Assembly: GCF_020858115.1 (NCBI RefSeq)
Contig: NZ_JACYMM010000003.1
Span: forward strand, 1 to 64,000
Direction: 5' to 3'
Origin: Janthinobacterium sp. FW305-129
GTDB lineage: Bacteria > Pseudomonadota > Gammaproteobacteria > Burkholderiales > Burkholderiaceae_D
Length of the DNA stretch: 64,000 nucleotides
Below are positions 35,481-44,266 of this stretch, in pieces. The notes below the pieces were generated by a model that saw only the letters and a program-made list of their open reading frames with translations, was not told where the DNA came from and did not search any database. How positions within the stretch are numbered: the stretch's first letter is position 1; the number at the start of each line of letters is the position of its first letter. The position numbers and the translations under genes were made by a program.

Positions 35481-36221
35481 TTGCGTAATATTTCCCTGTT
35501 CCTGCGATCCCTGCTGTTCATGATCATCATGATCGTGGCCACCATCGTCTGGGCCTGCGTGTGCTTTTTTGCCGCGCCATTGAGCTACAACAAGCGCTAT
35601 TGGGTCACTTCGCGCTGGAACGTGTTTATCCTGTGGTGTGCCAAGGTCATTTGCGGCATCCGCTATGAAGTCAAGGGGGCCGAGAACTTCCCCGATGCGC
35701 CGGCCATCGTGCTGTCGAAGCACCAGTCGGCCTGGGAAACCATCTTCTTGCTTCCCAGCCTGCCACGCCCGCTCGTGTACGTGTTCAAGAAGGAGATTTT
35801 GTACATCCCGTTCTTCGGCTGGGCCATGGCGCTGCTGCGCATGATCCCCATCGACCGCAAACAGGGCAAACATGCGTTCAAGAGCGTGGTCGCGCATGGC
35901 AAGCGCCGCCTGGCCGACGGCCAATGGATTATCATGTTCCCTGAAGGCACCCGCATTCCCGTGGGCCAGGCGGGCAAGTACAAGAGCGGCGGCACGCGTC
36001 TGGCCATCGCGACGGGCGCCGTGGTGGTGCCGATTGCGCATAATTCAGGCGAGTGCTGGCCCAAGCAGTCATTCCTCAAACGCCCGGGACTGATCACCGT
36101 CTCGATAGGCAAACCGATTTCGCCGGAAGGGCAAACCCCGGACAGCATGATGCAACAGGTGGAAAATTGGATAGAATCAGAAATGCGCGTCATTTCGCCT
36201 CACGCCTACAACGCTGGCTAG
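35481..36221 (+). CDS. plsC: 1-acyl-sn-glycerol-3-phosphate acyltransferase
   Basis: A 246-residue membrane enzyme making phosphatidic acid. A hydrophobic segment occupies residues 8-32. The acyltransferase motif KHQSAWET is the HX4(D/E) block, and MFPEGTRIPVG is the substrate-binding motif. The start is a TTG at 35481 with GGAG 8 nt upstream; no well-placed ATG exists. It follows gmhB by 16 nt and precedes a metallopeptidase gene. A second, more divergent acyltransferase is encoded at 48175-48996. Confidence 0.92.
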   Translation: MRNISLFLRSLLFMIIMIVATIVWACVCFFAAPLSYNKRYWVTSRWNVFILWCAKVICGIRYEVKGAENFPDAPAIVLSKHQSAWETIFLLPSLPRPLVYVFKKEILYIPFFGWAMALLRMIPIDRKQGKHAFKSVVAHGKRRLADGQWIIMFPEGTRIPVGQAGKYKSGGTRLAIATGAVVVPIAHNSGECWPKQSFLKRPGLITVSIGKPISPEGQTPDSMMQQVENWIESEMRVISPHAYNAG

Positions 36222-36265
36222 ACGGCATCAGCGCGGTCATCCAGGAGCCGACCCTGCGCCAGCAG

Positions 36266-37186
36266 ATGAAGACCATCAAGGTCGGCGACCAGCAACTGGA
36301 TTTGTTCGCGCATGACGTCTCGACCAGCACGCCCCCGGCGGTGCGCCCCACGGCACCGCCAGCGCCGCCCGTGGCGCCACCGGTAGTGGCGCCCGCGCCC
36401 CCCATCGTTCGCCCTGCCCCGCCCCCCCTGCCTTCCCCGCCACGCACCGCCGATGGCCCGCCGCTGCGCCAGCTGCAACTGGGCAGCCACCTCGTCGAAT
36501 TCGCCCTGCGCCGTTCCACGCGCCGCTCCATCGGCTTCATGATCGACGATAACGGCTTGCGCGTGACGGCGCCCAAGCGCGTCACCCTGGCCGAAATCGA
36601 CAACGCCATCCGCGCCAAGCAAGGCTGGATCGTCTCGAAACTGCAGGAACGGGGCGAACGCAAGGTGCAGCGCCAGCAGCGCCCGCCCGTGGCCTGGATC
36701 GACGGCGCCGTGCTGCCGTATCTGGGCGGAGAGATCACCTTGCGATTGCACCAGGCGCCGCGCCACCGCGCCAGCTTCCAGCGCGAGACGAATGAGCTGC
36801 ACGTGTGGGTCACGCCCACGGGCAGCGAGCAGCAGTTGAAGGAAAAAGTGAAGGGCTGGTTCCAGCACGAGGCGCGCCAGCTGTTTGAGGCGCGCCTGGA
36901 TCTGTATGCGGACAAGCTGGGCGTAAGCTACGATTCGCTGTCGCTGTCGTCGGCCGGCACGCGCTGGGGCAGCTGCACCATCGAGCGCAAGATCCGCCTG
37001 AACTGGCGCCTGATCCACTTCGCCCTGCCGCTGATCGACTACGTGGTGGCGCACGAGCTGTCGCACCTGCTGGAAATGAACCACAGCCCCCGCTTCTGGG
37101 CCACCGTGGAATCGATCTATCCCGATTACGACGGGGCCAAGCAGGCATTAAGGAAGCGCTCGCAAGAACTGCCGGTGTTGTTTTAA
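36266..37186 (+). CDS. YgjP-like M48-type metallopeptidase domain protein (DUF45)
   Basis: A 306-residue protein. The N-terminus (MKTIKVGDQQLDLF) is followed by a low-complexity Pro/Ala/Val linker at about residues 22-68. The DUF45/WLM domain follows, with the zinc motif VVAHELSHLLEMNHSPRFW. RWGSC is also typical of YgjP. Such proteins are predicted soluble zinc peptidases of unknown substrate. The start at 36266 is the best ATG but has its nearest AGGAG 16 nt away. It ends the block and is convergent with waaA. Confidence 0.85.
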   Translation: MKTIKVGDQQLDLFAHDVSTSTPPAVRPTAPPAPPVAPPVVAPAPPIVRPAPPPLPSPPRTADGPPLRQLQLGSHLVEFALRRSTRRSIGFMIDDNGLRVTAPKRVTLAEIDNAIRAKQGWIVSKLQERGERKVQRQQRPPVAWIDGAVLPYLGGEITLRLHQAPRHRASFQRETNELHVWVTPTGSEQQLKEKVKGWFQHEARQLFEARLDLYADKLGVSYDSLSLSSAGTRWGSCTIERKIRLNWRLIHFALPLIDYVVAHELSHLLEMNHSPRFWATVESIYPDYDGAKQALRKRSQELPVLF

Positions 37187-37213
37187 CGGTACTCCCACCA
37201 AACGGCGCAAAGC

Positions 37214-37229
37214 TGGGGTCTGACCCCGG
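37214..37229. terminator. Short hairpin between convergent ygjP-like gene and waaA
   Basis: GGGGTCTGACCCC (37215-37227) is a 5-bp GC-rich hairpin with a 3-nt loop, in the 45-nt gap between two convergent stops. No T run follows, so termination would be weak. Similar GGGGTCAGA/TGACCCC fragments occur at 9525-9532 and about 20393-20399. Confidence 0.4.
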
Positions 37230-37231
37230 AA

Positions 37232-38509
37232 TTAAACCAACAATAAAGGTTGGATGGCCGCGATGGTGCGCGGCGTGGCGCCCCGGTGCTGGTTGGCAAA
37301 CGCCAGCGCCCGCTCTCCCATGGAAGATAAACGCGCCGGATCCTGCAGCAAGGTCGCCGCCTGCGCCATCAGCGCGTCGGCATCCGCCACCAGCGCGGCG
37401 CCGCCGGCGGCAATCGCCTGCTCGGTCACCAGGGCAAAATTGAAGGTGTGCGGGCCGATCAGCACGGGCTTGCCCAGCGCTGCCGGCTCGATCAGGTTCT
37501 GTCCGCCCAGCGGCAGCAGGCTGCCGCCGACGAAGGCGCAATCGCATGCCGCGTAATACGCAAACATCTCGCCCATGGTATCGCCCAGCAGCACCTGCGT
37601 GCCCGCCGCCACAACATCGTCCTGCGCCAGGCCGGACCTGCGCTGCACGGCCAGGCCATGCGCCGCAATCAGTTTTTCCACCTCGTCAAAGCGCTGCGGG
37701 TGGCGCGGCACGATCAGCAGCAGCGCATCATCTGGGAAGCTGGCGCGGGTATACGCATCGAGGATCAGCTGCTCTTCTCCTTCGCGCGTGCTGGCGCACA
37801 GCAGGACGGGGCGCCGGCCGATAGCGCCGCGCAGCCAGGCGCCTGTCTCCAGGGCCGCCTCGGGCACGACGACGTCGAACTTGATACTGCCCGTGACGAC
37901 CACGTCCCGCACGCCCAGCTGGCGCACGCGATCGGCATCGTCCTGCGTCTGCGCCGCCACCAGGCTGATGCCGCACGCAGCGTCGGCAATGAGTTGACCC
38001 AGGCGCTGCGCCTTGCCCAGCGAACGCTGCGACAGGCGCGCGTTGGCCAGCACCACGGGCACTTTGTAGCGATTGCATTGGTGGATCAGATTCGGCCACA
38101 CTTCCGTCTCCATCAGGATGCAGATGCGCGGCGCAAAATGGCGGATGAAACGGGCCGGCATGGCGCCCGTGTCGTACGGCAGATAGCTTTGCACCAGGCG
38201 CGCGCCGTGCTTGGCGAACAGCGCCTTGCCCGTGGCGCGCCCCGTCGGCGTCATGTGCGTGAGGACGATGCGGCATGCGGGCCAGGCCGCCAGCAGCGCA
38301 TCGATCAGCGGCTCGGCCGCGCGCGTCTCGCCGACGGAGACGGCGTGCAGCCAGATGGTGTCCGCAGCGGGTTCCGGCTGGCGGCCGTAAAACCCCAGGC
38401 GCTCGCCCCAGTGCTGGCGGTAGCCAGGTTCCTGGCGTCCGCGCAGCCACAGCCGCGCCAGCACCAGGGGCAAAGCCAGCCACCAGGCAAGGGTATAAAG
38501 AAGTCGCAT
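37232..38509 (-). CDS. waaA: 3-deoxy-D-manno-octulosonic acid (Kdo) transferase
   Basis: A 425-residue inner-membrane-associated glycosyltransferase adding Kdo to lipid A precursor from CMP-Kdo. A hydrophobic anchor is at residues 1-20. The catalytic segment HAVSVGETRAAEPL contains the conserved Glu, and the C-terminal GT-B half has VGGSLLPLGGQNLIEPAALG. Length is typical. It follows waaC by 18 nt in the same direction, giving an LPS inner-core operon. Confidence 0.95.
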   Translation of the reverse strand: MRLLYTLAWWLALPLVLARLWLRGRQEPGYRQHWGERLGFYGRQPEPAADTIWLHAVSVGETRAAEPLIDALLAAWPACRIVLTHMTPTGRATGKALFAKHGARLVQSYLPYDTGAMPARFIRHFAPRICILMETEVWPNLIHQCNRYKVPVVLANARLSQRSLGKAQRLGQLIADAACGISLVAAQTQDDADRVRQLGVRDVVVTGSIKFDVVVPEAALETGAWLRGAIGRRPVLLCASTREGEEQLILDAYTRASFPDDALLLIVPRHPQRFDEVEKLIAAHGLAVQRRSGLAQDDVVAAGTQVLLGDTMGEMFAYYAACDCAFVGGSLLPLGGQNLIEPAALGKPVLIGPHTFNFALVTEQAIAAGGAALVADADALMAQAATLLQDPARLSSMGERALAFANQHRGATPRTIAAIQPLLLV

Positions 38510-38527
38510 GATTGTTTGATGTTGAAG

Positions 38528-39550
38528 TCAGGCGGGAGGATAGTCGGCCAGCAGGCGCTGCGCCGCGGCCAGCACTTCCGGCACGCCGGGCGGCGCGCCC
38601 TTGTCGCCCAGGTTGATGATTTTCGGCGACCAGTTGCCTTCCGTTTTCCACAGCGGCGAATCGGCATAGATTTCCACCGTCGGACGCACAAAGGCGGCCG
38701 CGATATGCGTCAGGCCCGTGTCGACGCCGATCACCAGCGCCGCGTGGCGCGCCAGCAAGGTGGCGTCGCCCATCGACAGTTTCGGCAGCACGCGGGCGTT
38801 CGGCAGGCCGGCCGCCAGTTGTTCGGCTTCCGCCTTTTCCTTGGGCGAACCCCACGGCAGCAAAATCGGCATGGGCGCGAGCGCATGGCCCAGGGCGATC
38901 CAGTTCTGCGGTGCCCATTTCTTGGCGTCGCGCGCGGTGCCGTGGAAATACACGCAGTAGGGCACCGCGCCCATCCAGTCCGGGCGCGGCTCGCTGCCGG
39001 AGACTTCCGGCAAGCCGAAATCGGCCAGCGTGTCGACCGCGTAGCCAAGTGCGGCGGCAGCCACCAGGCGGCCGCGCGCTACCGCATGCGTGCGCGGGTC
39101 GAGCGGAATGCTTTTGGTGTGGAACAGGCGCGAAATGCCTTCGTAGCCGGAGCCTTCGCTGCCGTTGGCCAGGCCGACCTTCTGTCCGCCCGGCGCCAGG
39201 CGCGCGGCGCCCATGATGATGCCCGTCTTCAGCAAGCCCTGGGTATCGAACACATAATCGTAGCGCGTCTGGCGCAGGCTGCGGAAGAAGGCGGCGATTT
39301 CCGCGCGCGTCTCCTTCTTGCCCAGGCTCTTGCGCCAGCGCCGCAGCGCGAACGGGAAGATGGTGTTCACGCGCGGGTTCAGGCGCACCAGGCTGGTGTA
39401 GCCTTCCTCGACCACCCAGTCGATGGTCGCGTTCGGGAAATGGCGGGCGATGTCCGCCACCATCGGCAGGTTATGCAGCACGTCGCCCAGCGAAGATACC
39501 CGCACCAGCAGGATTTTCAAGGGCGCCTGTGCGCTAGGTTGACCGGCCAT
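38528..39550 (-). CDS. waaC: Lipopolysaccharide heptosyltransferase I
   Basis: A 340-residue GT9-family enzyme adding the first heptose to Kdo2-lipid A. It opens KILLVRVSSLGDVLHNLPMV, the donor-independent N-terminal motif with the catalytic Asp. The C-terminal half has VIGVDTGLTHIAAAF, the ADP-heptose-binding motif. It lies between the phosphohexomutase gene (4 nt upstream) and waaA, and works directly downstream of GmhB, encoded at 34877-35464. Confidence 0.94.
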   Translation of the reverse strand: MAGQPSAQAPLKILLVRVSSLGDVLHNLPMVADIARHFPNATIDWVVEEGYTSLVRLNPRVNTIFPFALRRWRKSLGKKETRAEIAAFFRSLRQTRYDYVFDTQGLLKTGIIMGAARLAPGGQKVGLANGSEGSGYEGISRLFHTKSIPLDPRTHAVARGRLVAAAALGYAVDTLADFGLPEVSGSEPRPDWMGAVPYCVYFHGTARDAKKWAPQNWIALGHALAPMPILLPWGSPKEKAEAEQLAAGLPNARVLPKLSMGDATLLARHAALVIGVDTGLTHIAAAFVRPTVEIYADSPLWKTEGNWSPKIINLGDKGAPPGVPEVLAAAQRLLADYPPA

Positions 39551-39554
39551 GCTG

Positions 39555-40937
39555 TCAGAACGGCAGGACGGCGTCAGGCTTGGCGGCCAGGATCACGCTC
39601 TTGAACTGTCCCTGGATGCGCGCCAGGGCTGCCGGCGTTTCCGCTTCGAAGCGCATGACGATCACCGGCGTGGTGTTCGACGAACGGGCCAGGCCGAAAC
39701 CGTCCGCGTATTCCACGCGCAGGCCGTCGATGGTGATGATCTGTTCATTGCCGGGGAAGACGGCGTCGCGGCGCAGCATGTCCATCAGCGCGACGTTCTC
39801 GCCTTCCTTCAGTTCCAGGTGCAGTTCCGGCGTGCTGTCGGACTGCGGCAGGGAGTTCAGCAAGGCAGAAGGATCGGCTTCGCGCGTGAGGATTTCCAGC
39901 AGGCGCGCGGCCGAGTACAGGCCGTCGTCGAAACCGTACCAGCGGTCCTTGAAGAAGATATGGCCGCTCATTTCGCCGCCCAGCGGCGCACCCGTCTCGC
40001 GCAGCTTGGCTTTCACCAGCGAGTGGCCCGTCTTGTACATCAGGGGCACGCCGCCATGCTTGCTGATCCACGGCGCCAGGTGGCGCGTGCACTTCACGTC
40101 GTACAGGATTTGCGCGCCAGGATGGCGGGTCAGCACGTCGGCTGCGAACAGCATCATCTGGCGGTCAGGGTAGATGATCTGGCCATCCTTGGTGACCACG
40201 CCCAGGCGGTCGCCGTCGCCGTCGAAGGCGATGCCGATTTCGGCATCCGTTTCGGCCAGGCAGCGGATCAGGTCTTGCAGGTTTTCCGGATGCGCAGGGT
40301 CCGGATGGTGGTTCGGGAAATTGCCATCGACGTCGCAGAACAATTCGATGACTTCGCAGCCCATGCCGCGGAACAGGTCACCCGCGAAGGCGCCGGCTAC
40401 GCCATTGCCGCAATCGACGGCGATCTTGATCGGGCGCGCCAGCTTGACGTCGCCCAGGATGCGCTGCAGGTAGGCGGCGCGGATATCATGCGTGGCGTAG
40501 CTGCCCTGCTTGGCGCTGGCACTGCCGTCGTGCGCGACGATGCTGTGGTACAGCGCCTGGATCGCTTCGCCATGAATGGCTTCACCGGCCAGCACCATCT
40601 TGAAGCCGTTGTAGTCGGGCGGATTGTGGCTGCCCGTGACCATGATGCCGGAGCGCGTGTCGAGCACATTCGTGCCGAAGTAGACCATCGGCGTGGCCAC
40701 CACGCCCAGGTCGATCACGTCGACGCCTGCCGCTTGCAATCCCTGCGCCAGCGCCGCCGTCAATTCAGGTCCCGACAGGCGGCCATCGCGGCCGATCACG
40801 ACCCGCTGCTCGCCCTTGGCCAGGGCGGCCTGGCCAAAGGCCTGACCGATCTTGTGGGCCACGCTGGCATCGAGGGTTTTAGCGATGATGCCGCGAATAT
40901 CGTAGGCCTTGAAGATCGTTCTGGACAATGGAAGCAT
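39555..40937 (-). CDS. Phosphomannomutase/phosphoglucomutase
   Basis: A 460-residue alpha-D-phosphohexomutase of the AlgC/ManB type. The phosphoserine loop is TGSHNPPDYNGFK, the metal site is AFDGDGDRLGV, and the sugar-recognition loop is GEMSGHIFF. It interconverts hexose 1- and 6-phosphates for LPS or exopolysaccharide sugars. The start at 40937 has no strong Shine-Dalgarno. It heads the waaC-waaA operon, with a 4-nt gap. The dual-specificity label follows AlgC similarity and is not proven here. Confidence 0.92.
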   Translation of the reverse strand: MLPLSRTIFKAYDIRGIIAKTLDASVAHKIGQAFGQAALAKGEQRVVIGRDGRLSGPELTAALAQGLQAAGVDVIDLGVVATPMVYFGTNVLDTRSGIMVTGSHNPPDYNGFKMVLAGEAIHGEAIQALYHSIVAHDGSASAKQGSYATHDIRAAYLQRILGDVKLARPIKIAVDCGNGVAGAFAGDLFRGMGCEVIELFCDVDGNFPNHHPDPAHPENLQDLIRCLAETDAEIGIAFDGDGDRLGVVTKDGQIIYPDRQMMLFAADVLTRHPGAQILYDVKCTRHLAPWISKHGGVPLMYKTGHSLVKAKLRETGAPLGGEMSGHIFFKDRWYGFDDGLYSAARLLEILTREADPSALLNSLPQSDSTPELHLELKEGENVALMDMLRRDAVFPGNEQIITIDGLRVEYADGFGLARSSNTTPVIVMRFEAETPAALARIQGQFKSVILAAKPDAVLPF

Positions 40938-41037
40938 GGTGTGGGCGATATATAAGAATAAATAGGGGCTAAATAAGGTGCCTGGCAAGGTGCAGCGCGC
41001 GGCGGACCGCTTGCCACTGCGCCAAGAGTATACCGAA

Positions 41038-41346
41038 TTATACGCGCAGCAGATCGATGGACTTGCCCGATTCCACCCATTGCCTGACCCACAGCGGCTG
41101 GCGGCCACGGCCTGTCCATTGCTCGGCCGCATTGTCAGGATGGCGGTAGCGCACCGCGACCTTGCCCGTGCGCGGGTGCAAACCATCGAGTATCAGTTGT
41201 TTCAGCGGAATGCCCGCCTGCTGCGCGATGGCCATGATCTGTTCGCGCGCCTTGTTCAAATCTTCACGTTCGCGGCTGTTCAACTCCTGTTTGACATTAT
41301 CTTCCAGCTTGCGCAATTCCTGCATCGTCATCGTCGACAGATCCAT
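41038..41346 (-). CDS. H-NS family nucleoid-associated protein
   Basis: A 102-residue DNA-binding protein. An N-terminal coiled-coil oligomerisation segment covers residues 1-50. The C-terminal H-NS domain contains RYRHPDNAAEQWTGRGRQP, close to the AT-hook-like core of Betaproteobacterial H-NS paralogues, followed by LWVRQWVESG. It should bind AT-rich DNA and silence transferred genes. AAGGATG lies about 7 nt before the ATG. It is monocistronic, with a long AT-rich upstream region. Confidence 0.92.
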   Translation of the reverse strand: MDLSTMTMQELRKLEDNVKQELNSREREDLNKAREQIMAIAQQAGIPLKQLILDGLHPRTGKVAVRYRHPDNAAEQWTGRGRQPLWVRQWVESGKSIDLLRV

Positions 41347-41744
41347 TGGTACATCCTTTATATTAATTTAAATAATAAAATCACGTGGAATATACTACAT
41401 TGCATAAACATTTGCGCACCGCTGCATAATCCGTCGCCAATTGAATCACGGCCCACTGATTATTTAGCGGGCCAACATTAAGATTAAATGAAGAATATGC
41501 CGGAAGCGCGCAGGGGAAATGCATGAACATCGATGAAATGGCATGCCAGGGCGGCAGGCCGGCGGATTATGTATCGATATATGACAGCGGGAGAAGTCCA
41601 ATTAAATCCCCATGCAGCATAATCGGCATCCGCTTTTCCTTCCCGCTGGCAAAAGCCTAATCAGGCACCTGCCAGGAATACCCCCGACGCCAAAGGGCAG
41701 GCATGCTTATAATGCATGCGCGTAGTTCACTTTACCCGGCACAT
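41347..41744. other. Intergenic region between H-NS-type gene and apaH-like gene
   Basis: 398 nt between divergent genes, AT-rich for the first 150 nt, which fits the promoter of an autoregulated H-NS gene. TATAAT at 41708-41713 is a probable -10 for the apaH-like gene. A 45-codon frame at 41523-41660 (plus strand) starts ATG with AGGGGAAATGC just upstream; it is not called as a gene. Confidence 0.5.
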
Positions 41745-42584
41745 ATGAAAACTTATTTTATCGGCGATCTGCAAGGCTGCCATGCACAAACCGTCGAATT
41801 GATCGAACGGATACAGGCGGTGGCGAAAGGCCCGTACCGCCTGCTGTTCGCGGGCGACTTGATCAACCGCGGCCCGGCCTCGCTGGCCACCCTGCGCCAC
41901 GTGCACGCGCTGGCCCGGCAGGGCCTGGCCGACAGTGTCCTGGGCAACCACGACTTGCATTTTCTGGCCGTGGCCAACGGCATCCGGCCCGAGCACGCGT
42001 CCGACACCCTCGCCGAAATCCTCGACGCGCCCGACCGCGATGAGTTGCTCGACTGGCTGCGCCGGCGGCCACTGGCACTGGAACACGACGGCCATGTGCT
42101 CGTGCATGCGGGCTTGCTGCCGCAATGGAGCGCGGCCCAGGCCCTATCCCTGAGCGGGGAAGTGTCCGCCATGCTGCGCAGCGACGGCTGGGTGGCGTTC
42201 CTGCGCACCATGTACGGCAACGAACCGGCCGCCTGGCGCGACGACCTGCAGGGCGCCGACCGGCTGCGCTGCATCGTCAACGCCATGACACGGCTGCGCT
42301 TTTGCACGCCGGACGGCGTGATGGACTTCAAGATGAAGGAAAGCGGTAGCCCGCCGCTTGGCTCCGGCCTGCTGCCATGGTTCGACGTGCCGGGCCGGCG
42401 CAGCGCCGGCGACACCATCGTCTTCGGCCACTGGTCGGCGCTGGGACTGCAATTGCGCGAGCACTTGATCGGCCTCGATAGCGGCTGCGTGTGGGGCGGA
42501 AAACTGTCGGCCGTGTGCCTGGAAGACCGCTCGCTGCTGCAAGTCGACTGTCCCGCCTTCCAGCAGCATGGCGGCAAGCGCTAA
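41745..42584 (+). CDS. apaH: Symmetrical bis(5'-nucleosyl)-tetraphosphatase
   Basis: A 279-residue metallophosphoesterase hydrolysing Ap4A to two ADP. The PPP-family motifs are GDLQGC at the start, [14 protein letters not shown] and VHAGLLPQW, with FGHWS near the end. The start [12 protein letters not shown] at 41745 fits the family; an upstream ATG in frame adds a non-conserved leader. It controls dinucleoside-polyphosphate levels and, in E. coli, RNA decapping. Here it stands apart from ksgA/apaG. Confidence 0.93.
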   Translation: MKTYFIGDLQGCHAQTVELIERIQAVAKGPYRLLFAGDLINRGPASLATLRHVHALARQGLADSVLGNHDLHFLAVANGIRPEHASDTLAEILDAPDRDELLDWLRRRPLALEHDGHVLVHAGLLPQWSAAQALSLSGEVSAMLRSDGWVAFLRTMYGNEPAAWRDDLQGADRLRCIVNAMTRLRFCTPDGVMDFKMKESGSPPLGSGLLPWFDVPGRRSAGDTIVFGHWSALGLQLREHLIGLDSGCVWGGKLSAVCLEDRSLLQVDCPAFQQHGGKR

Positions 42585-42671
42585 GCCGCATCGCGCATAT
42601 GCTTAGTCGAAATCGGTCGTTGGTCTTGCCGCGCGTGGCCCGTATGATGGCGCTTTTGCCATTGCGATCCC

Positions 42672-43592
42672 ATGCATCCTGATACCGACAGACTGGCGCG
42701 CTGGCTGCTCGGCAGCCTGGAACTCGACACCGCCGTCCTGCATGTGGGCCAGTACTGCGGCCGCTGGCGCGCTTCCACGGCGGGCCGGGAACTGGGCAGC
42801 TTCCACCTGGTGCTCGATGGCCACTGCTATTTGCACCTCGACGGGGCCGCGCCGATTGTGCTCGGCCCGCGCGATGGCGTCTTCCTGCTGCGCGACTTGC
42901 CGCACTTCCTCAGTCCCCACAGCGATCCGCTGCAGGCGGTGAGCGCGCAAGCCATGCTGCCGCTGCAGGCGTCCACGGACGGCCCGGCGACGGCGCTGGC
43001 CTGCGGCTTCTTTCAATTTCGCGGCGCCCTCTCCGCGCTGATCGTCGACTCGTTTCCGCCGTATCTGCTGATACGCGGCGACGCGCCCGCCTTCAGCGCC
43101 GCCGCCGCGCTGTTCGACCTGATCCTGGCGGAGGCGGGCGGCGACCCGGAACAACCATCGCCGCTCATCGCGCGCCTGGTCGAGCTGCTGTTCTTTTACC
43201 TGATCCGCCACGTGGCGCAGGGCGAGCAGGTGGCGGCCGGCCTGCTGTCGCTGCTGCACCAGCCCGCATTTTCGCCGCTGCTCGAACGCATGCTCGACGC
43301 CCCTGCCGACGACTGGTCGATCGAGAACATGGCCAAGGCGGCGTGCATGTCGCGCGCCAGCTTCTGCAAGCATTTCGCCAGCGCCAGCGGCCACTCGCCG
43401 GCCCAGTTCCTGCTCCTGCTGCGCATGAAGATCGCGGCGCGCCGGCTGCACGACGGCGTCTCCGTCGAACGCGCCGCCGAACTGGTGGGCTACCGCTCGC
43501 ACGCCGCGTTTACACGCGCCTTCAAGCGGGTCACGGGCGAGCAGCCGGGCGCCTACCGGCGCGACCAGCGCCAGCGTCAACTGGCCAGCTGA
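42672..43592 (+). CDS. AraC-family transcriptional regulator with cupin_6 domain
   Basis: A 306-residue regulator. The N-terminal half is the cupin_6-type ligand-binding domain (ELGSFHLVLDGHCYLHLDG). The C-terminal DNA-binding domain has two helix-turn-helix motifs: DDWSIENMAKAACMSRASF and VERAAELVGYRSHAAFTRAF, ending with the GEQPGAYRR consensus. It is 118 nt upstream of the AhpD/acyl-CoA-dehydrogenase/ABC unit in the same direction, so it may regulate that unit. No ribosome-binding site is strong. Confidence 0.88.
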   Translation: MHPDTDRLARWLLGSLELDTAVLHVGQYCGRWRASTAGRELGSFHLVLDGHCYLHLDGAAPIVLGPRDGVFLLRDLPHFLSPHSDPLQAVSAQAMLPLQASTDGPATALACGFFQFRGALSALIVDSFPPYLLIRGDAPAFSAAAALFDLILAEAGGDPEQPSPLIARLVELLFFYLIRHVAQGEQVAAGLLSLLHQPAFSPLLERMLDAPADDWSIENMAKAACMSRASFCKHFASASGHSPAQFLLLLRMKIAARRLHDGVSVERAAELVGYRSHAAFTRAFKRVTGEQPGAYRRDQRQRQLAS

Positions 43593-43670
43593 AATCAAGA
43601 ATCACACAATCACAGACGAACGAGCACAAAAGGACGACGCTGACGTCTGTTGCGTGCACGGCATGGCCGA

Positions 43671-43676
43671 TATAAT
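43671..43676 (+). promoter_or_regulatory. Probable -10 element of the ahpD-like operon
   Basis: A perfect TATAAT 35 nt before the ahpD-like ATG. TTGCGT lies only 15 nt upstream, which is a short spacer; activator dependence on the neighbouring AraC-type protein would fit. Confidence 0.5.
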
Positions 43677-43710
43677 GCCCGGGTGACTTACTAACTTAGC
43701 AAGGTACCCC

Positions 43711-44265
43711 ATGTCCCGTCTGACGCTGCACACTCTCGATACCGCCCCGGCCGACAGCCGCCCCTTCGTGGAAAAGGCCATCGCCAACAACGGCTTCCTG
43801 CCCAACCTGATCGGCGTGCTGGCCAATGCCCCGCTGGCACTGGAAACCTATCTGACCGTCTCCGGCATCAATGCGCGCGCCAGCCTGACGTTGATGGAAC
43901 GCGAAGTGGTGCAAATCACGGCTGCGCGCATCCATGGCTGCGATTTCTGCATCGCCGGCCATAGCGCCATTTCGCTGAAAAAAGCGGGCCAGACGCCCGA
44001 CACGGTGCGCGCCCTGCAGTACGGCCAGCCCACAGGGGATGCGAAGCTCGATGCCGTCGCCGCCTTCGCCACGGCCGTCATCGCCACGCGCGGCGCCGTC
44101 AGCGACGCCGAATATCAAACCTTCCTGGCCGCCGGCTACAAGGAACAGCAGGCGCTGGAAGTGGTACTGGGCATCAGCCTGGCCACCTTGTGCAATTTCT
44201 CCAACAGCCTGGCCGGCACGCCCGTCAATCCGCAACTGACGCCCTACCTGCCTGGCGCCGTCTGA
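43711..44265 (+). CDS. Carboxymuconolactone decarboxylase / AhpD-like protein
   Basis: A 184-residue alpha-helical protein. The AhpD-type redox motif is CDFCIAGHS: two cysteines separated by two residues and a His four residues after the second. This supports peroxidase or disulfide-reductase activity rather than the decarboxylase reaction, which lacks CxxC. AAGG lies 6 nt before the ATG. It is the first gene of a five-gene unit with a flavoprotein dehydrogenase and an ABC importer, spaced by 1 nt from the next gene. Confidence 0.85.
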   Translation: MSRLTLHTLDTAPADSRPFVEKAIANNGFLPNLIGVLANAPLALETYLTVSGINARASLTLMEREVVQITAARIHGCDFCIAGHSAISLKKAGQTPDTVRALQYGQPTGDAKLDAVAAFATAVIATRGAVSDAEYQTFLAAGYKEQQALEVVLGISLATLCNFSNSLAGTPVNPQLTPYLPGAV

Positions 44266-44266
44266 T

